DNA of 64,000 nucleotides from Chloroflexota bacterium (lineage in GTDB: Bacteria; Chloroflexota; Anaerolineae; Anaerolineales; Anaerolineaceae). Below the pieces are notes generated by a model, which saw only the letters and a program-made list of their open reading frames with translations, was not told where the DNA came from and did not search any database. Positions 44,806 to 55,100 of the stretch are shown one piece after another. The translations under genes and the position numbers were made by a program. The stretch covers positions 1 through 64,000 of the forward strand of contig JAEKNU010000012.1 of the NCBI GenBank assembly GCA_016838895.1, in the 5' to 3' direction. Positions within the stretch are counted from its first letter, which is position 1, and each line of letters starts with the position of its first letter.

Positions 44806-44845
44806 TAAAAACCGGCTGCAGGTCATTGTTACAGCCGGTTTTTAA
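44806..44845. terminator. Bidirectional terminator between pckA and the AEC permease
   Basis: AAACCGGCTG and CAGCCGGTTT form a 10-bp stem with a 13-nt loop and A/T runs on both sides. It lies between convergent genes. Confidence 0.85.
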
Positions 44846-44848
44846 TTG

Positions 44849-45799
44849 TTAAACAGGATTCATTGTAAAATAAATCAGGAATAGTCCAACTGAGATCGCG
44901 GTATGGATGGTTAGTACATTATTGATATATTGCTTCTCTTTTGGAGCCAGATTCGTCCTGGCGTAAAGAGCAACAATAAATGGAGGTGGCAAAATAAATA
45001 ATGTAAATAATGCGATCTGGAAAAATGGCTCCAATTGCAAAAATTCTTGAATCAGGAAATGATTGATCAGGAAAATCATGGGCAATAAAATACTCAACCG
45101 TATGGCAATTACCCCAAAGGCGTCTTTCAAGGTTTCCCGGTCAATGACAAATCCATACCCAACGATGATTAAGATTAGCGGTACGGTTAGATTGCCTAAA
45201 AAGTTGAAAGTAGGAATTAATGCGCCAGAAAGTGGTAACTGGTAAAATGCGTCTCTGAAACCTAAACCGTTTAGCAGCATACTGAGCAGTATGGCAATAA
45301 CGACAGGGGCTGATATGAATGAACGTAATATTTCTTTTGGTTTTTGTGCACCATCTCGTTTCAGTAATAATAATGGAACAAAAATAAACCAGATAAAAAT
45401 TTCATGTCCCAGTGCTGTAATCGCAATGAAGCCAATTTTATCCAACCCGTAGGCAGCACCAAACAAGCTAATGCCTAACATACCGTATTCAAAACCAGTT
45501 GTCAGATAGGGAAAATAATCGTATTCAATCTTGAATAATTTTTTTACCAGGAAGCCTAGTAATAGTAAAACAATACATAATAAGAAAATCAATCCAAATA
45601 TCAGTAAATATGATTTTTTTAGCTCCATATTGAGAAAGGATACAAAAAGTACTGCCGGTAAAGCTAGATTGAGAACGATTTTCCTCAATTCATTTATCGT
45701 TTTATCACTAAGGAAATGTTTTTTTCGAATCCAAAATCCTAATGCGATCAGAAATAAAATTGGCAGAACCTGATTTATGATGTCGAACGCTTTTTCCAT
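44849..45799 (-). CDS. AEC-family (auxin efflux carrier-like) permease
   Basis: 316 aa, about ten hydrophobic helices in two repeats of five, typical of the bile/AEC superfamily (MdcF, YfdV). N-terminus VLPILFLIALGFWIRKKHFLS and the later PLILIIVGYGFV stretch fit. Substrates in bacteria include malonate, malate and related acids; unknown here. AAGGTAAATT lies before the ATG. Confidence 0.85.
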   Translation of the reverse strand: MEKAFDIINQVLPILFLIALGFWIRKKHFLSDKTINELRKIVLNLALPAVLFVSFLNMELKKSYLLIFGLIFLLCIVLLLLGFLVKKLFKIEYDYFPYLTTGFEYGMLGISLFGAAYGLDKIGFIAITALGHEIFIWFIFVPLLLLKRDGAQKPKEILRSFISAPVVIAILLSMLLNGLGFRDAFYQLPLSGALIPTFNFLGNLTVPLILIIVGYGFVIDRETLKDAFGVIAIRLSILLPMIFLINHFLIQEFLQLEPFFQIALFTLFILPPPFIVALYARTNLAPKEKQYINNVLTIHTAISVGLFLIYFTMNPV

Positions 45800-45968
45800 A
45801 ATTTACCTTGAATGTTCTTAACAATAAAAAGATTTTAATTTGATTGTAAGTAGAAAGGCATATTCTATTTCATTTTGTTGAATTATGCAAATTTACCTAT
45901 TTACTGGCAAAAAGGTAGCGCCGGATTTAATGATATCTGACGCTTTTATTATCAAACAGGGGTATCAA

Positions 45969-46889
45969 TTATTCAGGAATTTGGGGGGCTGTAAAATAGC
46001 GGAATGTGTTTCTAGTCGCTTTGGCCTGATACATGGCATGATCTGCCGCCTTGGTCAATGACGAGGCGTCTTTACCGTCTTGTGGATATAAGCTGATGCC
46101 GATTGAAGCACTGATTTTCTCTCCAATTGCACTGAGCTTTTTGTCTTTACTCAATTCATCTAAAATTCGTTTGGCGATCATTTCCGGTTCTATAACTTTA
46201 TTGATTGATTCAATCAGAATAACAAATTCATCGCCACCAATTCTGGCAACGGTGTCTGAATCGCGGAAAATGCCTTTCAGTAAATTGCTGACTTCTTTAA
46301 GCATACGGTCACCTGTATCATGTCCTAAATGATCATTGATCAGCTTGAAATTATCCAGATCAATGTACATAACAGCGAATTGCGTTTTTTGGCGCTTTGC
46401 GCGCAAGATGGCATGATCCAGACGATTGAAGAAAAGATAGCGATTGGGTAATGAAGTCAGGATATCATGAGTGGCAACGTGTTGAAGATCTAACTCGGTT
46501 CTTTTAAGGTCGTTTATCTCTCTGGTAATCCCCAATAAACCGATAATTTTCCCTTCTGCATTTCGTAGCGGGAGCTTTGATGTTAATGTCCAGTTTGGTT
46601 CTCCATTTTCTAACGAATGACTTTCGACCAAACCAATAAGGGGCTGCCCGGTTTCCATAACATGCAAATCATCAATTTGGGTTTTTTGTCCAAATTCTTC
46701 ACCATACAGATCCGTATCTGTTTTTCCGATCAGGACGTCAATACTTTCCAGGTTATTGGTAATGGCCATTTTACGGCTGGCTCGCAATATACGACATTGA
46801 CGATCTTTAAAATATATACTATCCGCCACATTTTCCATGATGGCATTTAAAAACCAGGCCTCTTCCATATTTTGTAATTCGTTGTCCAT
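45969..46889 (-). CDS. PAS-GGDEF diguanylate cyclase
   Basis: 306 aa, soluble. The PAS sensor (about 10-130: NAIMENVADSIYFKDRQCRIL, then LRNAEGKIIGLLGITREIND) is followed by a GGDEF domain (about 137-300). The active site is GGDEF (218-222). The inhibitory I-site RDSD stands at 209-212, five residues before, so product feedback is expected. It makes cyclic di-GMP. It lies near envelope and polysaccharide genes, a common context; the signal is unknown. Confidence 0.92.
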   Translation of the reverse strand: MDNELQNMEEAWFLNAIMENVADSIYFKDRQCRILRASRKMAITNNLESIDVLIGKTDTDLYGEEFGQKTQIDDLHVMETGQPLIGLVESHSLENGEPNWTLTSKLPLRNAEGKIIGLLGITREINDLKRTELDLQHVATHDILTSLPNRYLFFNRLDHAILRAKRQKTQFAVMYIDLDNFKLINDHLGHDTGDRMLKEVSNLLKGIFRDSDTVARIGGDEFVILIESINKVIEPEMIAKRILDELSKDKKLSAIGEKISASIGISLYPQDGKDASSLTKAADHAMYQAKATRNTFRYFTAPQIPE

Positions 46890-47017
46890 GATTAAATTTC
46901 CTGTAAGATCACTTGTCTTTTATTCATTTTATAGATAAAAATGTCCGAATATGATTTATTCTAGCGAAAAATTTTGTAAAAAAGGTGTAAGAACCAATCA
47001 AGGGTGTTGATTTGAGT

Positions 47018-48019
47018 TTATGCATTATTCAGGCGGGCAAATATACGACATATTGCTAGCGTAATCCACTCACGTTTAATGCTTGTCTTTGGGGATTGTG
47101 GTTCTTTGTCTGCAACGTATGTGGTATTCCATAACCCATCTTCTCTTTGATGGGCGAGAAACCATTGTAAGGCCTTTTGTATTTGGGTATCAGTATTATC
47201 CGGCATAATGATCGAAATCGAATCCATAGCTGAGACAAGCTGATTCCACCAAAAGGGATACTCAAAACGTACCCAATAACTGGCGGATTGATAAGAAGTA
47301 TAGGCATCTTTTTCAAAAAATCTTGATTTGAGCAAGTGGGCAGCCGAGATGGCATCAACTGAATGGCGATATTTTTCATGCGCAGCAAATGCACGCAGCA
47401 CCATTCCTGTCGCATTGTGTGAGAATGGTTTGCTGCGATCTGGTTCAACCGGTACCATGAATTGGCTGCTTAATTGATATTGTTCTTCGCGGCTGAATTT
47501 ATGGGTGATCATGGGAATGCTCCAACCCAAATCATCCTGACGAATAGAAAGCAGCCATCGCATTGCTTTTTCTACTCGGTGATCTTCTTGATAGCCAGCT
47601 TTGATCAATAATGACAGAATTGCACCGGTATAGTAGGTTGCATATTGGTTTGCCAATATACCACGCAGATCACTGTCGGGTGATTGACATGAGAATATAA
47701 ATTCAGCTGCTTTTTCAATCTGCGGATGAGCACGGGTGAAGCCATACATTTCGATTAGGAAGCGTAAATTTCTCCAGGTTTCAATGAGGCAGTAGTTAAT
47801 GGCGGGGTGTTGGTTTTTAGCGGAACTAGGCCAGGAGCTGTCCGCAAGTTGTTTTTTCAATATACGTTGGGCTTCTGACTCTTGCCAGAGAATTTCAATG
47901 GCTTCAACAGATTCGCATAGGAAATCTCGTTGAGTAAAATAGCGTATGGCTTTTTGCTTGGAAGTCAATAAAATGGGTATTGGGTTGATTTCAAAACATG
48001 TTGACCAATCGTTTTCCAT
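47018..48019 (-). CDS. Terpenoid cyclase/prenyltransferase-like alpha-toroid protein
   Basis: About 333 aa. Repeated helical pairs with QxxxG/W-like signatures (FIFSCQSPDSDLRG, WLLSIRQDDLGW, WFLAHQREDGLW) suggest the six-barrel alpha/alpha toroid of squalene-hopene cyclases and protein prenyltransferases. There is no DxDD catalytic motif and the length is half a full cyclase, so it is probably not a true cyclase. The ATG at 48019 is preferred to the GTG at 48034, which lies in the GAGAAG site. Function unknown. Confidence 0.6.
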   Translation of the reverse strand: MENDWSTCFEINPIPILLTSKQKAIRYFTQRDFLCESVEAIEILWQESEAQRILKKQLADSSWPSSAKNQHPAINYCLIETWRNLRFLIEMYGFTRAHPQIEKAAEFIFSCQSPDSDLRGILANQYATYYTGAILSLLIKAGYQEDHRVEKAMRWLLSIRQDDLGWSIPMITHKFSREEQYQLSSQFMVPVEPDRSKPFSHNATGMVLRAFAAHEKYRHSVDAISAAHLLKSRFFEKDAYTSYQSASYWVRFEYPFWWNQLVSAMDSISIIMPDNTDTQIQKALQWFLAHQREDGLWNTTYVADKEPQSPKTSIKREWITLAICRIFARLNNA

Positions 48020-48094
48020 TGAGAATCTTCTCACTTATCAAAAGTATAAAAATTTTTAGATCAATGGATTTCATTTTAATGATAATTGATAAAA

Positions 48095-49042
48095 TTAATC
48101 TACTATTGGTGCATCCATTATCCAAATTGTGGTGTCAGTAGAATTTTCAGGATTGCTGGTCGCAGCTTCAAATAGGATTGTTTTTCCATCGGGAGACCAG
48201 GATGGTGCTCCGGCATAGCCGCCAGATGTTGTAATTTGTCGAGATTTAGTATCATATATAGATTGAATAAACAATTCGGCATATTTTATTTCAGGATCAT
48301 CGGCGCTAAAAACAATCCATTTGCTATCAGGTGAGAAAGAGGCATCTGTTTTATCCCCGGGACCATGCGTCAGTTGGTGTTGGTTTGTGCCATCGGCATT
48401 CATAATCCAGAGTTCCCATATATTATCTATATAGGTTTGATATACAATGAGTTTTCCATCTGGTGACCAGTTTGGTTGACGACTATCAAGAGATGAATCT
48501 GTTAATTGTATGTATTTTCCTGATCCATCAGTTTTGAATTTGAAAATCTTTCCAGCCTCGGCAATATCCATTTCATGGCTTTCAAATACAATCCACTCAC
48601 CGTCTGGTGAAAATGATGGTTCATATGCGACCAGGCTTTCACGATTTGTTATTCTTGTTTCGCGCCCGGGTTGGGCCAACGGATTAATCAGATATATTTC
48701 GTCGTGAGGGTCCCGCGATGAAGAAAAGACGATCATATCTTTTTTTTGATTCCAAGCCGAGCCTGGTAAATTTACATTTTCGCTACCATCGCTAACCAAA
48801 ATCGTTACATTCTGACGTTCTATGTCGTACAAAATAAGATCTGCCGGACCTTTATTGTATCCATTTTGAAAACGGGTCAGTAATATTGTTTTCTCATCAG
48901 GTGACCATGCTGGATTTTGCAAACTACCATCAAGATCAATAGGTATTTGTATTGCCGTCTGATTGGTGCTGACAGGCGAATCGCAGGCAACCTGCCTAAT
49001 GAATAGTATAAATAGTAGCAGAATTCGATATTTTTTTTTCAC
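48095..49042 (-). CDS. TolB-like beta-propeller lipoprotein
   Basis: 315 aa from GTG. Short signal and a lipobox-like VAC (Cys20). Six or so repeats of the WD40-like/TolB form: PAWSPDEKTILL, SAWNQKKDMIVF, PSFSPDGEWIVF, PNWSPDGKLIVY, ASFSPDSKWIVF, PSWSPDGKTILF. A protein-binding or enzyme-like propeller on the outer face of the membrane. Its start overlaps the stop of the LD-carboxypeptidase gene (GTGA), so both are coupled. Confidence 0.85.
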   Translation of the reverse strand: MKKKYRILLLFILFIRQVACDSPVSTNQTAIQIPIDLDGSLQNPAWSPDEKTILLTRFQNGYNKGPADLILYDIERQNVTILVSDGSENVNLPGSAWNQKKDMIVFSSSRDPHDEIYLINPLAQPGRETRITNRESLVAYEPSFSPDGEWIVFESHEMDIAEAGKIFKFKTDGSGKYIQLTDSSLDSRQPNWSPDGKLIVYQTYIDNIWELWIMNADGTNQHQLTHGPGDKTDASFSPDSKWIVFSADDPEIKYAELFIQSIYDTKSRQITTSGGYAGAPSWSPDGKTILFEAATSNPENSTDTTIWIMDAPIVD

Positions 49043-49983
49043 ACCGCATCACTTTTATCATGATCAGCATTTAGTATACTGACGCACTTTTGATCTGCAT
49101 CAAGAGAAATAATTCCGCCAATTGGCAGCGTGGTATTGGCGCAATTGTGTCCAAAATCCTGAGTTTTCAATATCGGAAATTCATATTCCTCAACAATGCG
49201 CAACAGAACATCTTCCATGAAAGTCGTTGTTTCAGATTTGTTATCCGTGCCGTCGATGTAGCCGGTAAGAATGCCATTGATTTGTTCAAATATGCCCATT
49301 TGCTTTAGCTGCTGAAACATATGATCAAAACTTGCAGCCGGAACATCAATGGCTTCCAGTGCTAATATCGAGCCAGTAAAATCTGGTAGGTATGCTGTAC
49401 CCACTAACTTAAGCAAGCAATTAATATTTCCACCTAATAGTTTCCCTTTTGCTATTCCGGAGCGAATGGTTTTACGGTCGCCATTAGCAGGGATCTCACC
49501 GGATCGTCCTTCGACCAATATGGCATTGAATTCATTCAGTTCATAGGCTTGTTGATCATTGCCGAAGCCCCACATAACATCCGGCCCATGGAAGGTGATT
49601 AGGCCGGTTCGGGCATGGATGGCATTCAGCAATACGGTAATATCACTGATGCCCAGGAATATTTTGAGGTGAGTGCGAATGATATCCCAATCCAGATAGG
49701 GCAGACATGCATTGGCAGTGTACCCACCTTGTGTACAGATGATGGCTTTTACATCAGGGTTGGCAAACATATTGTTGATATCCTGGGCTTTCTCTATTGG
49801 CGAAGCGGAATATTCCCAGGAGCTTGAATGTGTATGCTGACCTTCGAGCACTTGAAATCCAAATTCTTTTAATCGGGAAATACCATCATCATATTGCGTC
49901 TGGATAACATCCACAACTGGGTTGGATGGAGATACAACACCAATTGTATCGCCAGGGTTAAGTTTTGGTGGAAATATCGACAT
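49039..49983 (-). CDS. LD-carboxypeptidase (S66 family, LdcA/MccF-like)
   Basis: 314 aa. Catalytic serine in GISDIT (about 111), Glu in ALEAID (about 208) and His in FGHN (about 282) form the Ser-Glu-His triad of the family. LdcA recycles murein tetrapeptides; MccF detoxifies microcin C-like nucleotide peptides. The sequence does not separate the two. There is no signal peptide, so it is cytoplasmic. GGAGG lies before the ATG. Followed by the TolB-like lipoprotein with a 4-nt overlap. Confidence 0.88.
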   Translation of the reverse strand: MSIFPPKLNPGDTIGVVSPSNPVVDVIQTQYDDGISRLKEFGFQVLEGQHTHSSSWEYSASPIEKAQDINNMFANPDVKAIICTQGGYTANACLPYLDWDIIRTHLKIFLGISDITVLLNAIHARTGLITFHGPDVMWGFGNDQQAYELNEFNAILVEGRSGEIPANGDRKTIRSGIAKGKLLGGNINCLLKLVGTAYLPDFTGSILALEAIDVPAASFDHMFQQLKQMGIFEQINGILTGYIDGTDNKSETTTFMEDVLLRIVEEYEFPILKTQDFGHNCANTTLPIGGIISLDADQKCVSILNADHDKSDAV

Positions 49984-50084
49984 TTATACCTCCATAAACA
50001 GGCGAACCCCTTTTTCTTACCATTATATGTTTTCTTCTGATGAAGAGAGGTATGACGCATAGGGTGAGTATTGGGGGAAGGGCA

Positions 50085-50696
50085 TTATTCCTTAAAATCA
50101 AAGGTATGTTCAATGACTCCAGGCAGCAATCGATAAACAGAATAGCCCAGTATCTGATTAAATTCATCCCGGATATCAAAATAGGCTTGCCAGCGTTCCT
50201 GATAATTTTCATTGAGATTGCGTCTTAGTGCTACATCAATGAAGCGTTTTTCCATTAAACAAAAACCTGTTGGCATTGCTAAGCAATCACATAATTGGAT
50301 CAAACGGTCGTACGAGGTATAAGTAAATGATTTAAGAATGCCATTCACCTGCTGATATTCTTTTTCATCACAGTCCCATACGCCTGCAAATGTGCGTGTA
50401 TCTTGCAGGGGGAAACTATGGCTTAAACAAATTTGCGCAGCGTCATCAAATCCCTGAGAAAGTAAATAATTGTAGCCATCAAACACGTGGCGCATATCGG
50501 TGATACCAAAGCGCCTGCCAATATCATGTAATAAGCCCAAAATGTATGCAGGTTCTTCATCTAGTCCAAAGCAATGCTTTGCAATGATTTTTGCTGCCTC
50601 TGCAGTTTTCTTTGAATGAGAAACCCAGGGACCTGGATTCAGTACTGCAGATTCCTGAAGCATTTGCTCTGCTTGATCCTGCGATGGTATTTTCAT
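50085..50696 (-). CDS. HD-domain phosphohydrolase-like protein
   Basis: 203 aa from the ATG at 50696 (GGAGA upstream). The HD metal site is seen as a first His in PWVSHSKKTAEAA, then LLHDIGRR (HD pair) and a later Asp in QLCDCLAMP. The family hydrolyses nucleotides or phosphate esters in the cytoplasm. The substrate is unknown. It lies between LD-carboxypeptidase and a glycosyltransferase. Confidence 0.8.
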   Translation of the reverse strand: MKIPSQDQAEQMLQESAVLNPGPWVSHSKKTAEAAKIIAKHCFGLDEEPAYILGLLHDIGRRFGITDMRHVFDGYNYLLSQGFDDAAQICLSHSFPLQDTRTFAGVWDCDEKEYQQVNGILKSFTYTSYDRLIQLCDCLAMPTGFCLMEKRFIDVALRRNLNENYQERWQAYFDIRDEFNQILGYSVYRLLPGVIEHTFDFKE

Positions 50697-50734
50697 TGGT
50701 CTCTCCAATCTCTGTAGTTTATTGATGTTGAGCA

Positions 50735-51961
50735 CTAACCAGTAGATGTTTCATTTTTTTGTGCAAAATAAATTTTCTTGTTTTTTGAAAACAGGATTAC
50801 AAAAAATATAATTAGAGGAATGATTACATTGGGTATCTCGCGATGGATATTGTACGCCATGCTGAGTAATATCAAGGCAATGATATCTATGAACAAGAAT
50901 GCTAATGCAGTTAGTAAATATGGCATCTTATTGGAAATCATTCTTCTCACGATGTTGATGATAGGTAGTATGAGTATAACTTGATCATATGGCCAATTCG
51001 AAGGTGTAACCAGAAGAGAAGATGCAATTGCAATACTGAACATCCATTCCGGGGCGATATTTGAAGCATTTTTCAAAATAAAAACCAATGTGACCAAAAT
51101 AAAAATTAAGACAGTAATTCCCCCCCAATTTAGTGCCCGTTCCCAATTATAGTTTGTTAAATATGCAAAAGCACCCCATATCGTAGGTGCGTATCCAAAG
51201 ATATGTTCAATTTTTGCATTCCCAATTTCCCAATACTCTGAAAGCCAGTTTACATTTCGAAGAAAACCCAGGGTTAGAAGCAGCAAACCTGAAAGACTGA
51301 TGCCTAAGATGCCATATCCCTTTTTTCGTAATAACAACCAAAATAGGGTGTAGCATACGATTGGGACGCCAATATTTGGCTTCAACGCGATGATTGTTAA
51401 TAGCATACCACCATAAAACCATTTTTCTTTGTTCCACAATACAACAACAATTGTCAAAATAAATAGAAGAAAAGCGCCAATTTGCCCACCAAATAATACT
51501 GAAATAGTTGGTCTGAAGAGGGGGATGGCAACAAAGATAGGGAAGATGTAATGTTTCAAATTTTGATCTGCGTTTTGGTACAACAGGGTTAAGGCAGAAG
51601 TAATAATCATCACTTCTGAAAGGAAAACCCACAGAATATAGGCTTCATGATAAGGAATAGCCCCCAATGGTGCATAAAAAAAGGATAATGGCAAGGGATA
51701 AACATATTGTTTATTGGGAATCCAGGAGACCCCAAATTGTTGATGCCCGGCTACCCAATCATTGACGGAATATGGGTTTTCTCCTGTCCAAACCATATGC
51801 CCGGATAGATAAAATGTAAAAAAATCACTATTTAGATAATCTCTGTTATCAACGATTGTTATGGCAATATATAGCAGAAAGCCCAAAATGACGACAATCA
51901 GGCATATATAAATCAACCATTTATATTTTGAGTTATTAATTTTGTTTAGTAGCGATTTCAT
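50735..51961 (-). CDS. GT87 (DUF2029)-type integral membrane glycosyltransferase
   Basis: 408 aa with about ten to eleven transmembrane helices. Early loop carries DFFTFYLSGHMVWTGENPY, with Asp near residue 46 as the usual GT-C catalytic acid, and the family GGQIGAFLL segment follows. Related proteins use polyprenyl-phosphate mannose or similar donors outside the membrane. The acceptor is unknown. It belongs to an envelope sugar cluster with the GT39 and glucan synthase genes. Confidence 0.8.
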   Translation of the reverse strand: MKSLLNKINNSKYKWLIYICLIVVILGFLLYIAITIVDNRDYLNSDFFTFYLSGHMVWTGENPYSVNDWVAGHQQFGVSWIPNKQYVYPLPLSFFYAPLGAIPYHEAYILWVFLSEVMIITSALTLLYQNADQNLKHYIFPIFVAIPLFRPTISVLFGGQIGAFLLFILTIVVVLWNKEKWFYGGMLLTIIALKPNIGVPIVCYTLFWLLLRKKGYGILGISLSGLLLLTLGFLRNVNWLSEYWEIGNAKIEHIFGYAPTIWGAFAYLTNYNWERALNWGGITVLIFILVTLVFILKNASNIAPEWMFSIAIASSLLVTPSNWPYDQVILILPIINIVRRMISNKMPYLLTALAFLFIDIIALILLSMAYNIHREIPNVIIPLIIFFVILFSKNKKIYFAQKNETSTG

Positions 51962-52180
51962 ATCATCCAGTCTTATTTTATTTTTATTGCGCTAACTTTT
52001 TTTGTGAATTTTGACCATTTCCAGGATAGACATTATAAGCTCTATATTGTTTGTGCCATTACGGATTATTCTAAGGAAGATTCGAGCTGTCACGCCATTC
52101 CCCTGATAAGCAATATTGATTTTCTTGATTATAGTTGTTGTTATCATGTTTAGCAAAAGATTTTGCAGATGAATGTTCTA

Positions 52181-55100
52181 CTATTCTTTTCCCATTCTGA
52201 TCACGACCTGATGTACTTCACTATCCGTGACCCAGGAGATAAGTTTGCTGCGCATTAGCTGATCATCCACTAATACAGTGCTGACTCCACTGTTCACCTG
52301 CATAGGATTACGTACGGTAATATCATAACTGCCTCGCGGAAGCCGTAATTTGATTTCATAGGATTCCCAGTCTTTCGGAATCATAGGGTTCAGTGTGAAC
52401 CCATCTTTCTCTAAACACAAACCTAAAATACGTTCAATGCCAAGTCTATACATCCAACTGGCGGAACCTGTATACCAGGTCCAGCCGCCGCGTCCTAAAT
52501 GTTGCGGTGCACTATATACATCTGCTGCGATGACATAAGGCTCAACCCGATATTGGGTGACTTTATCAGGCGAATTACTATGATGAATAGGGTTGATCAT
52601 CTGATAGAGCTTAAAAGCATAATCCGCCTGTCCAGCATCGGCAAATGCCCAGATAGTCCAGGCTGCCGCGTGGGTATATTGACCTCCATTCTCTCGAATA
52701 CCTGGCTGATAACCTTTTATATATCCGGGATCCTGAGTGGATTTATCCAATGGGGGGGTAAAGAGTAAAATCAATTTATCCTCTTCACGGATCAGGTTAT
52801 CTTTTACTGACTGCAATGCCAACTGAACTTTGGGGTTTTCTTTCAACCCGGCGAATACTGCCCAGGATTGGGCAATAGCGTCAATTTTACATTCTGCATT
52901 GGCTGCAGTCCCCAATGGGGTACCATCATCAAAATAGGCTCTGGTGAACCATTTACCGTCCCATGCCTGCGATAGAATGGTATTGATAAGGCTTTCTTTC
53001 TTTTTTAACAACTCTTCCGCCAGGAGTGGCTTATTGCGGCCCTCGCAAATCTTTGCAAAGCGTTCAACAACCACACAAAGGAACCATCCCAGCCAGACAC
53101 TTTCTCCCTTACCTTTTATACCAATTCTGCTGAAACCATCATTCCAGTCATGTGAACCTATCAGGGGTAAACCATGTGCCCCCTTTGTATCGCTGCGATG
53201 GATAGCCCGCAGGCAATGCTCCAGAATACTATATTGCTCATTTTCTTGAGGAAACTGATCATATCGATCGTGTTCATTTTCTGCTAATTGTGCAGCGATC
53301 AGAAAGGGGATACGCTCATCAAGAATGGAATCATCGCCAGTGCGATTAATATACTCAGAGACAACATATGGTAACCATAACAGATCATCGGAACAATGTG
53401 TTCGTACGCCTCGGCCAGCGGGTGGGTGCCACCAATGCAGCACATCACCTTCTGTAAATTGATGTCTGGCGGCTTCTAAAATGAAGTCACGCGTCCATTC
53501 GGGTTTGGCAATCAGGTATGCAATTGTATCTTGTAATTGATCACGAAAACCATATGCACCGCTGGATTGATAAAATGCGGAACGGCCCAAAAAGCGGGAA
53601 GAAATGGACTGGTACAGTAACCATTGATTGACCATGATATCAAATGAAGGTTCCGGTGTTTTCACCTGAACCGAATTGGTTATGCCAGTCCAGAAACGCA
53701 CGGATCGACTGAGGGCATTATTTGTTTGTTCAAAATTCTGATATTTGTGGATCAGGTGTTTGGCATCTGCCTCATCATCTCCCTGGCCGAGCAGATAAGT
53801 GATTTCTTTCTTTTCTCCTGGACTGAGCCAAATGATATGGCTCATCACTGCACAAGGATCATGAACAGAAGATATATCTCCCGAGAGTGCTACCTGGCCT
53901 AAAGCCATTGGATTCCTGAAGCTGCCATTTCTACCAATAAATTCGGCTCGATTCGTGGTGATCCATTGGGGAGTACGGGTAGCTGCAAGAAAAGCAGTTT
54001 TTTGTGCAAAATCCGGATTGAATGTATTACGTGCTAGAATCGCATGTAGATAGGTGTCAAAGTGCTGCTGAATAAATAATTGATTCTGATGTTTATATGT
54101 GCCCAGTACCCAATCAGCATAATATGTAGAGGAGATGCGACAAATCCGCTCACGCACGTTTTGAATGGTCAGACGGGCGCATTTTATGGGGTCAATTTTA
54201 TCGGTGAAGTAGGTTAATGTAGTGAGAATGCCGTGGCTGGAATGTGTAAAGCTGGTATATCCAGCTCCGTGAATGACTTCATAGGGCATGTCATCACCAA
54301 CCGGGAGGAAAGATGGTGACCAGTATTGCCCAGTTTCTTCATCCCTGAGATATATTGCTTCACCCGGTTGATCCTGAAGAGGATCATTACTCCATGAAGT
54401 TAAACGGTTTTCACCACTATTACCTGCCCATGAATAGCCAATACCACTTTCTGATATAGTAAATCCAAAGTTTGGATTACTAATAACATTGATCCATGGC
54501 GCTGGAGGAATATGCTCATGATCAATCAGCATATGGTATTTTTCACCATTTTCTGAAAACCCGCCGATCTGATTTCTGAAATTTAGTTCTTGAACAGGTG
54601 AAAGCAATTCACTGCCCAAAGAGGATTCAATCGGGGGTAATGTTGCATGGAAATCAGGCAGATATTCCAACTCCATAAATTTTTCTGTGAGAAGATCTTT
54701 GAATGTTTTATCATCTACAGAAAGGACAACATTTGCGCTTGTTTTTAACAAAGTCTGGCTTTCTAATGGCATCTGATCGGCACGTAAAATGTATATGCCA
54801 CCTTTGCGATTTAACCATGGCGTTGCTCCCAATTTTGATAGCAGACGTTGCAGTAAAATATTTAATTCCTGATCATACGTGGTGTCTCTTTCATTCAGCA
54901 GCACTAAATCAATTTGCATATGCCGACTGCGCCAAAAAATGTATCCTTTTAATATTGTCGAGAGATTATTAATTTCTTCCAATTCATTGATTCGAATCAG
55001 GCAAATTGGAAAATCACCGGAGATTCCGTATGGCCACAAACCGGATTGTCCGAGTTGATTTCTTTTCAGGATTTCTTGTTTGGTTCGCAGTTTATCATTT

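Noticed and set aside
47018-48019. Full squalene-hopene cyclase
   Set aside because: Half the required length and no DxDD motif; only the toroid-like repeats are seen.
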